Source: Rickettsiales bacterium
GTDB lineage: Bacteria > Pseudomonadota > Alphaproteobacteria > Rickettsiales > UBA8987
NCBI GenBank assembly: GCA_020630095.1
Contig: JAHDCD010000006.1
Location: 1-64,000, forward strand
DNA: 64,000 nt
Direction: 5' to 3'
Every line of letters begins with the position of its first letter. The stretch's first letter is position 1. The translations under genes and the position numbers were made by a program. Under the pieces are notes generated by a model. The model searched no databases. It saw only the letters and a list, made by a program, of their open reading frames with translations, and was not told where the DNA came from. Shown piece after piece: positions 52,002 through 59,355 of the stretch.

Positions 52002-54950
52002 ATGGGGGATATAAAAAAAATAGTAGATAAGACTATAATGTTTTCTTTTTTTTATAAAAAATTTAGGAAACATTATCAAAGAAAGCTTGAGTTTTCTTTG
52101 CGCGGCATAGCCAGCGAATCAAAAAAGACTATTAATATGGAGGTTGAACACAGCCAAGGGGAAGTGGTGTGGACAAGTATATATAAAATGTTCTGGATAA
52201 ACATTTTATACTTAAGTTTTTTAATAACATATCCTCAGTCTGTTTGTGCCTCTTCGTCTATTCCCGTTGATGAAGAGGTTACAACAGTAACCTCCAAAAT
52301 CGTTACCGAAAGTAACGATTTTGCGCAAGCGTCAGCACAGCGAGATGTTGAATCTGAACAAAGTGAAGATTCAACAAAAGAAAAAAAGGTTACACAGACT
52401 ATGGAGGAAACGATACCTTCTGGGGAGGAGGTTATGTTATTCTCAAATAATCAATTCGAACCTGAATATGATTATTTCATTATCTTAGAAATCAAAATCG
52501 GTGAACTTACCTATAATGAATATCTTGATGCTTACGATGCCAATGGCATGGGCAATGCAGAAGATATCTATCTTAATTTTAGCCAATACATAGATATGTT
52601 AAACTTTCCTATTGAGGTAGATGGCGATTTTGAGAATAAATCTTTTAACGCTGAAGGGTGGTTTATTAGAACTGGTAATAAACTAAAAGTTCAAGGTAAT
52701 ACAAGCAATGAACAAGATATTGTCATCCCCGCGAAGGCGCGAATCTCCTTAACGGAGCTTCCCGAGATCCTCGATCAAGTCGGGGATGACAACCCTATAA
52801 GAGTTGATTACTTCTTTGACGAGGAAGACCTTTATATAAAAGCTGATCTATTAAAAAAATGGTTCAACATTGATAATGAATTCGATATCGACTATGGCAT
52901 AATAACTTTACTACCAAGCGAACCATTACCATTTCAAGAAAAACGCTTACGTGAAAAACGTAGACAAGTTTGGTTAGAACAAAAAGATATCAAACAAGTT
53001 GAGCTACCAAGGTTCATCCAAGAATATTCACTTCTTAAAAAATACCCAATGGCAGATATCAGCCTAAGCGCTGGCTATTCCAAAGATGAAATAAGTTCAA
53101 GCTACTCAGCTTTAATAGCTTCAGATATTGCACCATTAAATGTTCAAGCACGCATTTCTGGTGATAATGCAGATCCCTTAAAAGCCTTTAAAATAAAAGC
53201 TTCAAGAGATTTTGATGATGAATATTTAACTCGCCTAGAGCTAGGTAATGTTAACACAAACTCTAGAGGCTTACTTAAATCTGCGGCTAAAGAAACTCCA
53301 TCTGTAAGAGCAACAAATAAGCCTAAAACTAAGGCTCAAAAATTTGATTCATTAAATATTGAAGGTACAGCAAAAGAAGGCTGGGAAGTTGAATTGTACA
53401 AAAATAATACTTTGCTAGCTTTCAAAGATATCAACGAAGAACAATATTATAACTTCAAAGAAGTAGATATTGAATATGGCGAAAATAATATCCGCGTTGT
53501 TAAATACGGCCCTCAAGGTCAAATAGAAGAAGAGGAGCAAACCTACTTCGTTGACAGCAATCTGCTTGCAATTGATCAATTCTATTATGAAGCTTCAGCC
53601 AATGAAAACCAAATAATATTAGAAGGCGAATATGGCTTTTCATCAAGCACATCCTTATACGGCGGCACAGCATTTCAAAATGACGCTTTATTCGCCTATG
53701 CTGGGCTAACAAATACTTACGGACAATTCATTTCAAACTTAGACTTACTGTTTAATCTAAGCGCAGAGCAAGCTCATGCAAAATATACATTGCTCACACG
53801 CTGGGAAGATATTGCCCTTCGCTTCGCACAAGATTTATATCATAACAATGAATATAATCGTTTAAGTAGAACTCGTCTTTCTGCTACGGGTTCAGTAAAA
53901 TTATTTGAAAAGAATGTTTCATGTAACTTTTATGGCGAATTAAAATTAGATACCGAAAGCAATATAGATTACCAAATTAAAAACCGCCTAAGCGCCAACC
54001 TATTTGGCATGAACTTCAACAACGAACTCAACCTATATAATAACGACCTTGATGGTATTTTATCCCTAAGAAAGCGCTATGGCTCAGATGCCTTAAAGCT
54101 AGATTTAAACTATTCCGTTTTACCAGAAGCTAACCTAAAAAATGCCAACTTAAATTGGAGACATTACTTTTCATCAACATTAAATTCATCAGTAGACCTT
54201 AACTACGACATGAACTTAAACCAACTTGATTTAGGTAGCTCATTAAATTATAAAAACGAAAATTTCATAACAGGCCTTTCATTCAACCTTGATACTAAAG
54301 GAGAATATTCCGTAATGGCTAGCCTATCATTCTCACTTTACCATAATGACGTTTCTAACGAGTTAAACATCACCTCAGATTCCGTTGCATCTACCGGCCT
54401 AATTGTTGCATCTGCCTTTATTGACGAAAATTATAACGGCATAAAAGATGACAACGAAGAATACGCACCAGAAGTTTCATATTCACGCGGTGGTGCAGTT
54501 TATAATTCTGGCAAATCTGGCATAGCAACAATTAACGCTGGCACTGGTGAAATAGATTTAAAACTAGATAACACCACCACGCCAGATCCATACATTATCG
54601 CCATGGATAATAAGGTAAAAACCGAAACCCGCTCTGGTACAATCACTCATTTAAATTACCCACTTGTTTGTACATCTGAACTAGATGGAGAAGTTATTCT
54701 AAATGAAGATAAAGCCATTGGTGGCATTAAATTATATTTAGTTAACAAAGAAGGTGAGCGCATAAAATCAACCATCGCTGAATATGATGGTTACTTTACC
54801 ATGAGCGAGTTACTTCCTGGTGAGTATTTCTTAACCGCAGACACAAAAGACCTTGAGTATATGAACGCTGAAATTGTGGAAAATGTTAAAGTAGATATTA
54901 CCGAAGGCTGCGAAAGCTATGACGGCTTTGAAGTTCATTTAATTAACTAA
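52002..54950 (+). CDS. Outer-membrane usher-like protein with C-terminal carboxypeptidase-regulatory-like domains
   Basis: Large (about 980 residues) protein built like fimbrial ushers: an N-terminal domain (EPEYDYFIILEIKIGELTYN), a long beta-barrel region rich in alternating strands (about 570-860), a plug-type SLNIEGTAKEGWEVELYKN domain and C-terminal CarboxypepD-reg-like repeats (GEVILNEDKAIGGIKLYLVN). The frame is open into tRNA-Val, so the true start is later: ATG 52002 has a GGGGA ribosome site, while ATG 52188 would begin directly with a signal peptide (FWINILYLSFLITYP...VCA). The first 60 codons overlap a multi-hairpin repeat. A palindromic element is inserted in frame at 52722-52790. 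No chaperone or pilin genes are adjacent. Confidence 0.75.
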   Translation: MGDIKKIVDKTIMFSFFYKKFRKHYQRKLEFSLRGIASESKKTINMEVEHSQGEVVWTSIYKMFWINILYLSFLITYPQSVCASSSIPVDEEVTTVTSKIVTESNDFAQASAQRDVESEQSEDSTKEKKVTQTMEETIPSGEEVMLFSNNQFEPEYDYFIILEIKIGELTYNEYLDAYDANGMGNAEDIYLNFSQYIDMLNFPIEVDGDFENKSFNAEGWFIRTGNKLKVQGNTSNEQDIVIPAKARISLTELPEILDQVGDDNPIRVDYFFDEEDLYIKADLLKKWFNIDNEFDIDYGIITLLPSEPLPFQEKRLREKRRQVWLEQKDIKQVELPRFIQEYSLLKKYPMADISLSAGYSKDEISSSYSALIASDIAPLNVQARISGDNADPLKAFKIKASRDFDDEYLTRLELGNVNTNSRGLLKSAAKETPSVRATNKPKTKAQKFDSLNIEGTAKEGWEVELYKNNTLLAFKDINEEQYYNFKEVDIEYGENNIRVVKYGPQGQIEEEEQTYFVDSNLLAIDQFYYEASANENQIILEGEYGFSSSTSLYGGTAFQNDALFAYAGLTNTYGQFISNLDLLFNLSAEQAHAKYTLLTRWEDIALRFAQDLYHNNEYNRLSRTRLSATGSVKLFEKNVSCNFYGELKLDTESNIDYQIKNRLSANLFGMNFNNELNLYNNDLDGILSLRKRYGSDALKLDLNYSVLPEANLKNANLNWRHYFSSTLNSSVDLNYDMNLNQLDLGSSLNYKNENFITGLSFNLDTKGEYSVMASLSFSLYHNDVSNELNITSDSVASTGLIVASAFIDENYNGIKDDNEEYAPEVSYSRGGAVYNSGKSGIATINAGTGEIDLKLDNTTTPDPYIIAMDNKVKTETRSGTITHLNYPLVCTSELDGEVILNEDKAIGGIKLYLVNKEGERIKSTIAEYDGYFTMSELLPGEYFLTADTKDLEYMNAEIVENVKVDITEGCESYDGFEVHLIN
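52035..52116. repeat. Multi-hairpin repeat, copy 5 (at the usher 5' end)
   Basis: ATAATGTTT...AAACATTAT arms, CAAAGAAAGC-TTGA-GTTTTCTTTG (52077-52100), CGCGGCATAGCCAGCG. It is read in frame if translation begins at 52002, or is leader sequence if it begins at 52188. Confidence 0.7.
52722..52790. repeat. Palindromic element inside the usher-like gene
   Basis: 69 bp from GTCATCCCCGCGAAGGC to GTCGGGGATGAC, encoding about 23 residues (VIPAKARISLTELPEI, then LDQVGDD) in frame between two strands of the N-terminal domain. Confidence 0.88.
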
Positions 54951-54956
54951 TTTCTC

Positions 54957-55140
54957 AAATATAGAAAATTTAAAATCTCCAAATTTTCTAAAAAATAATA
55001 TCTTTAGCTTACTTTTAATAAAAGTCCTTATATTTCAACGCCCCTTAGAATAAATCCATTAAAAAACCTTCCAAAAAAAGTATAAAAACGTGCATTTTTT
55101 GCCATTTTTTAAGCATTTTCTTACAAAAATAACGACTAAA
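54957..55140 (-). repeat. Approximately 170-bp dispersed repeat, copy R3 (inverted)
   Basis: Reverse complement carries TTTTTTAATGGATTTATTC, GTTGAAATATAAGGA, GATATTATTTTTTAGAAA and TTTTCTATATTTG in the same order as R1 and R2. It begins directly after the usher stop. Confidence 0.8.
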
Positions 55141-55260
55141 ACTTACTAAAATCCTTATCTCCTAACCCCGATTAACAATGTGATCATAATATTATCAGCA
55201 AATCAAAGCTCTGGAAGTAGCTAACTTCATAACCTATCCAAAAGTATAGGTACGATTATC

Positions 55261-55306
55261 CTTTTAGTTTATACTAACTATCTTAATAGTTAGTATAAAC
55301 TAAAAG
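55261..55306. repeat. Long hairpin with 21-bp perfect arms
   Basis: CTTTTAGTTTATACTAACTA... pairs perfectly with ...TAGTTAGTATAAACTAAAAG around a 4-nt loop CTTA. No T-run follows. Region between usher and H-NOX genes. Confidence 0.75.
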
Positions 55307-55314
55307 CTATTATT

Positions 55315-55382
55315 GTTATTCCTGCGCAAGCAGTAATCTCCTAACGGAGCCTCCTGAAATTCTCGATTAAGTTGGGGATAAC
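55315..55382. repeat. Degenerate palindromic element (GTTATTCC...GGATAAC)
   Basis: Resembles the 52722-52790 element (CTCCTAACGGAGC, CTCGATTAAGTTGGGGATAAC) but with several mutations; an old copy of that family. Confidence 0.65.
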
Positions 55383-55408
55383 AAATTAAAAACAACAAAC
55401 GACAAGAC

Positions 55409-55563
55409 GCTGTTAGATAATAATGGCTTTAAATAATTTTTAGAGGTTTTTGAGCGAAAGGATTATACAAATTTTTGGAACATGTGGTTGCATATTCCAA
55501 AAAATTTATAATTCTTACAGCTAAAAAGAATGAAAATTATAAAGCCAATTATTGGCTAACAGC
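55409..55563. mobile_element. 155-bp inverted-repeat element upstream of H-NOX
   Basis: Ends GCTGTTAG...AATAATGGCTTTA...TAATTTT and its near-exact inverse (AAAATTATAAAGCCAATTATT, then GGCTAACAGC) give about 33-bp imperfect terminal inverted repeats. An internal hairpin pairs AAATTTTTGGAA with TTCCAAAAAATTT. It ends 18 bp before the H-NOX ATG and could form a large leader structure. Confidence 0.65.
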
Positions 55564-55581
55564 TTCTTAGAAGGTACAAAT

Positions 55582-56127
55582 ATGAAAGGATTAATTTTTA
55601 GAACTTTTACAGATTTCGTTGAACAGCAAATGGGTGATGAAATGGTAGAAGAAATGATTGATGCAACCAACCCAGAATCTGGCGGCGCATACACGACTGT
55701 AGGAACTTACTCACATATGGAGCTATTAAACATGGTAGTTTACTTAAGTGAGAAATCTGGACTTCCAGTAAAAGATTTAATAATTGCATACTCTCACCAT
55801 CTATTCGGCAAGCTAGGTAACTATCACGGCGAGATGGTTGAGAAGTACAAGCACCCATTTGATTTATTACAAGAATTAGATTCTGTAATTCACGTACAAG
55901 TGCGCAAATTATATTCTGATGCTGAATTACCAAGAATTACTATTCAAGACCGTAATGGCGAAGAGTCTATGGTAGTTAACTATGAATCCTCACGCCCGTT
56001 TGCAGATGTTGCTGAAGGCTTAATTCAAGCGGTATGCAAACATTTCAATACCGAATACAACATTGAACGCGAAGATATAAAGGATAATGGCACACAGGCT
56101 CGTTTTACACTTAGTAAAGCCGCTTAA
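55582..56127 (+). CDS. H-NOX heme nitric-oxide/oxygen-binding sensor
   Basis: 181 residues forming a stand-alone H-NOX domain that binds NO (or O2) through heme. The proximal ligand is His104 in SVIHVQVRKLYSDAELP, and the YxSxR motif that holds heme propionates is Tyr134-Ser136-Arg138. The ATG at 55582 has an AGAAGG ribosome site; a TTG at 55552 lies in the inverted-repeat element. It is 6 bp before a hybrid histidine kinase gene, the classical partner of bacterial H-NOX. Confidence 0.95.
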   Translation: MKGLIFRTFTDFVEQQMGDEMVEEMIDATNPESGGAYTTVGTYSHMELLNMVVYLSEKSGLPVKDLIIAYSHHLFGKLGNYHGEMVEKYKHPFDLLQELDSVIHVQVRKLYSDAELPRITIQDRNGEESMVVNYESSRPFADVAEGLIQAVCKHFNTEYNIEREDIKDNGTQARFTLSKAA

Positions 56128-56133
56128 ACTATA

Positions 56134-57432
56134 ATGACTATAAACAGGGAAGAAATATTAGAGCGCAAAATTAAGCGCGAAAAACTGGCTAGGCGCGAAG
56201 CTGAAAAGCTCTTAGAAGAAAAATCTGAAGAACTTTATAACGCCACACAGGAGCAAAAACTTCTACTTAAGAAACTTTATAAGGCACAGCGCTTAGAAGT
56301 TATCGGCAGATTATCTTCTGTAATCGCTCATGACTTCAATAATATTATCGCTTCAATTGAAGGCTATGCCAATTTCTTACAGGAAGACATTGAAGACCCT
56401 GAACTTAAACGCTACGCAACCAACATTTTAAAAGGGCTTGAACAGGCGCATCTCGTTGTAAGCCGTGTTAACGAATATAGCCATCAGCAAAAAGCTCCAC
56501 ACGTTGTGTTTTCACTTAAAAAAGCGTTTGAAAATTCATTAGTTATTTTTAATTCAATTAAGAAAAAAGAAGTTGAATTGGTAAATAACTCACCAGATTT
56601 TGATATCTTCCTAGAGGGTAACAAAGGACAAATTTCTGACCTAATAATTAATATCCTTAAAAACTCTAACGAGGCTATTTCTAACAAAGGCAAAATAACG
56701 CTAGATGTTACCCGCAAAGACTTCCTAGATATCGACGAACATATTAAAAAGGAAGTAACGGCAGATATGTATCATAATGTTTCTGGCCGTAAAATATTCC
56801 TAGAATCTTCAATTATAATCAAAGTAACGGATAACGGCGAAGGCATAACCGAAGATACTATGCGTAATCTATTCAAGCCGTACTTTACTACTAAGAAAGA
56901 ATCTGATGGAACTGGCTTAGGGCTATTCGGCGTTGAAGGTATAGTAACCGCGCATGGTGGTTGCATATTGTATACGTCAAAAGAAGGCGAAGGCACAAGT
57001 TGCACCATTGTACTTTCTGAAGCAGACTTACGTGCCCTTGAAATTGACCATGCAGAAGAAGCTAGCGACAAAAAATCTATCCTTGTAGTTGATGATGAAG
57101 AGCTTGTAGGCAATATGTTAACTGAGCGCTTAAAACGCATGGGGCATAATGCTGGCTATTGCTCATCCGGTAAAGAAGCTTTAACCATATTAAAATCATC
57201 ACAAGGCGCATGGGATTTAGTAATTACCGATGAAATAATGCCCGAAATGCAAGGTACAGAATTGCTAGAAGAAATCAAAAAATTCTACACCAACTTGCCG
57301 GTAATTATCTATTCAGGTTACCTAGGCGCGCTAGAAAGTAACGACGTTTTACAAAAAGGCGCATCGGACGTTTTAGCAAAGCCAATTAAAAAGGAAAAGC
57401 TCGAACGCGCGTTATCTAAAGTTTTTAATTAA
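56134..57432 (+). CDS. H-NOX-associated hybrid histidine kinase with C-terminal receiver
   Basis: 432 residues, no membrane helix. An N-terminal coiled coil (about 8-50) leads to the H-box RLSSVIAHDFNN (His66), ATPase motifs LKNSNEAI, TDNGEGI and GTGLGLFGV, then a receiver domain (about 313-432) with ILVVDDEE and an Asp in LVITDEIMP. The coiled-coil start is typical of kinases inhibited by NO-bound H-NOX. Probably passes phosphate to the nearby LuxR-type regulator. Confidence 0.92.
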   Translation: MTINREEILERKIKREKLARREAEKLLEEKSEELYNATQEQKLLLKKLYKAQRLEVIGRLSSVIAHDFNNIIASIEGYANFLQEDIEDPELKRYATNILKGLEQAHLVVSRVNEYSHQQKAPHVVFSLKKAFENSLVIFNSIKKKEVELVNNSPDFDIFLEGNKGQISDLIINILKNSNEAISNKGKITLDVTRKDFLDIDEHIKKEVTADMYHNVSGRKIFLESSIIIKVTDNGEGITEDTMRNLFKPYFTTKKESDGTGLGLFGVEGIVTAHGGCILYTSKEGEGTSCTIVLSEADLRALEIDHAEEASDKKSILVVDDEELVGNMLTERLKRMGHNAGYCSSGKEALTILKSSQGAWDLVITDEIMPEMQGTELLEEIKKFYTNLPVIIYSGYLGALESNDVLQKGASDVLAKPIKKEKLERALSKVFN

Positions 57433-57483
57433 CAAATTCCAATTTAACTTGACTTACCGAACTAAAGAATCGTATTTGTTAGC

Positions 57484-57517
57484 ATCTAGAGTTCGTAAGA
57501 TCTTACGAACTCTAGAT
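57484..57517. repeat. 34-bp perfect palindrome between kinase and ArsR genes
   Basis: ATCTAGAGTTCGTAAGA and its exact inverse, no loop. 33 bp before the ArsR gene. It could be an operator for that regulator or a terminator of the kinase transcript (no T-run). Confidence 0.7.
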
Positions 57518-57549
57518 AAATTATCATTCTCAACAACTCGTGAATTAAA

Positions 57550-57843
57550 ATGGAAAAATTATCAATTAAAACAGCTACAAATGCCGTTCGCATATTAAAA
57601 GCTCTTTCAAATCAAAAACGCCTTCAGATTTGTAATGCACTTTTACAGCAACCTCTTAATGTAACGCAAGTTGCTGATTTTCTGAAAATTGATATCCGCC
57701 TAGCTTCAAACTATCTTGTTAGAATGTGGCGTGATGGCTACTTAGGTGTAAAACAACAAAATGGCGAAATGTATTACCACCTTAAAGAAAATAAATTTAA
57801 AGAAATCTTTCTAAATATAACTTCATTAAAATATGTTGATTAA
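57550..57843 (+). CDS. ArsR-family winged-helix regulator
   Basis: 97 residues. ALSNQKRLQICNALLQQPLNV and VADFLKIDIRLASNYLVRMWRDGYLG form the winged helix. No metal-binding cysteines, so the signal is unknown. It lies between the kinase and the response regulator genes and may belong to the same signalling cluster. Confidence 0.85.
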   Translation: MEKLSIKTATNAVRILKALSNQKRLQICNALLQQPLNVTQVADFLKIDIRLASNYLVRMWRDGYLGVKQQNGEMYYHLKENKFKEIFLNITSLKYVD

Positions 57844-57870
57844 AACCTCGCCACCTCTAATTGTCTATAA

Positions 57871-58488
57871 ATGAAGATAATTATCGCAGACGACCACGAC
57901 CTAGTTACTGATGCTCTAGAGGCATTGATAAAAAAGGAAGATTTTGATGCTGATATTCTAAAAGCTAAAGACGTAAACTCTGCTACCGAAAAGCTAACTG
58001 CCCACACAGATTCCGACCTTTTATTATTAGATTATAATATGCCGGGGATGAATGCTGGTAAAGCTGTTGATAAAATCCTTAAACGTTTTCCTAGTGTTAG
58101 AATAGTTATTATGTCTGGTCATATTTCGCGCGATGAAATTGACAGAACCTTAGAATATGGCGCATCCGGCTTTATTCCAAAAACTATGAGCGGTATTGCA
58201 CTAGTTAATGCTATTAAGTTAGTTATCGCTGGTGAAAAATATATTCACCCAAGCGTTTACGATAAAAAATCTGCCTTCGATAATGACACGTTAGACCTAA
58301 CCCCGCGTGAACTAGATACTCTAAAACAATTATTCTTAGGAATATCTAATAAGGAAATCGCAAGCTCATTAAGTATATCTGAGCCAACTGTTAAACTTCA
58401 CCTTCGTTCACTATGTGATAAATTCGAAGCCAATAACCGCACCGACCTTATTATCAAAGCCATCAAACTAGGTTATGGCGATGTATAA
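57871..58488 (+). CDS. LuxR/NarL-type response regulator
   Basis: 205 residues. Receiver domain with acidic pocket ADDHD and phospho-acceptor Asp54 (LLLDYNMPG), and a C-terminal LuxR helix-turn-helix (LTPRELDTLKQLFLGISNKE, in two parts; EIASSLSISEPTVKLHLRSL). Probable output of the H-NOX kinase next door. Its end overlaps the convergent glycosyltransferase gene by 16 bp. Confidence 0.92.
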   Translation: MKIIIADDHDLVTDALEALIKKEDFDADILKAKDVNSATEKLTAHTDSDLLLLDYNMPGMNAGKAVDKILKRFPSVRIVIMSGHISRDEIDRTLEYGASGFIPKTMSGIALVNAIKLVIAGEKYIHPSVYDKKSAFDNDTLDLTPRELDTLKQLFLGISNKEIASSLSISEPTVKLHLRSLCDKFEANNRTDLIIKAIKLGYGDV

Positions 58489-59228
58489 CCCGCACCTTGA
58501 TTTCCACCAATCTCTGGTAAAGCTACTGACTCAGGAGAGTTAAGCGGCTCAACAACACCTTCATACTTTCCCCTTTCATCTTCAACAATTGGCACCCCTT
58601 TATCTTTTAATTTATTGACCAATATAAAAGTCTTTAGTGCCGACCAGCCATTTATACCTCTTTTTAATACATCATGCTCTGTTCTAGAAATCAGATCATC
58701 CAACTGAGAATCCTTTGAAGCTGAAAAACCCATCAAACCATTTTCAGGCCCTACTTCAATAAGATTACCATACACAAACCCTTCTTGCCTTAGTTTTTTA
58801 AGAACTTCAGGGGTGTTAGTTATGTCTATATCGGAATAAATACTATGCTCATAACCTTCATCTAGCGTTTGCTTCATAACTAATACTCTAGCATAATCCA
58901 CTACACGCCAAATTAAACTAACTTGACTCATTCTAATTCCCTTAGGGTCACTTTCATTGAATAATTCAGTATTCTTATACTTATCTATTTCTCTTAAATC
59001 TCTTAACTCAACACCATGCTCATTAGCCCAGTGAGCAATTTCTAATAACTCACCTTCCGTATATCTTTCTTTATCAATCCATAATAATAAATCTTCACTT
59101 CCATTATGCATGGCAACAAGATTTTTAACTCGTTCTCTTTGCTGCTCAGGCATAATCTGAATCTCATCCTCTCTATCCCTAGAAAAAACTCTATCGATCC
59201 ACATTAAATTTACTACTGAATTACTCAT
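58473..59228 (-). CDS. DXD glycosyltransferase, toxin/effector-like (GT44/GT32 type)
   Basis: 251 residues. It follows the GT-A layout of TcdA/TcdB-type and related sugar-DXD glycosyltransferases: LMWIDRVFSRDRE at the start, LLLWIDKERYTEGELLEIAHWA, then VVDYARVLVMKQTL and HSIYSDIDIT with the DXD Asp133/Asp135. The C-terminal portion is short. No signal peptide. Bacterial members glycosylate host GTPases or Arg residues, or sugars; which applies is not known. It is the last gene of an operon with a 44-aa protein and a zeta-like protein. Confidence 0.68.
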   Translation of the reverse strand: MSNSVVNLMWIDRVFSRDREDEIQIMPEQQRERVKNLVAMHNGSEDLLLWIDKERYTEGELLEIAHWANEHGVELRDLREIDKYKNTELFNESDPKGIRMSQVSLIWRVVDYARVLVMKQTLDEGYEHSIYSDIDITNTPEVLKKLRQEGFVYGNLIEVGPENGLMGFSASKDSQLDDLISRTEHDVLKRGINGWSALKTFILVNKLKDKGVPIVEDERGKYEGVVEPLNSPESVALPEIGGNQGAGYTSP

Positions 59229-59355
59229 TCTCTAAACCTTCAAAATCGTCCGAGGTAATAATATCTTCATTACCTTCTTTCTTTTGCCAGTATAATTTTT
59301 CTTCTTCAGATATTGAAAAATTTAATTCATTAATATTATTTTTATTATCTTCCAT
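59221..59355 (-). CDS. 44-residue acidic protein
   Basis: Begins MEDNKNNINELNF and ends DDFEGLENE; 15 or more acidic residues and a central helix with Trp (EEEKLYWQKK). It has a very good ribosome site (AGGAG, 6 bp before ATG), starts where the zeta-like gene stops (TAAATG), and overlaps the glycosyltransferase start by 8 bp. The tight coupling argues for a real gene; a chaperone or inhibitor role is only a guess. Confidence 0.65.
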   Translation of the reverse strand: MEDNKNNINELNFSISEEEKLYWQKKEGNEDIITSDDFEGLENE

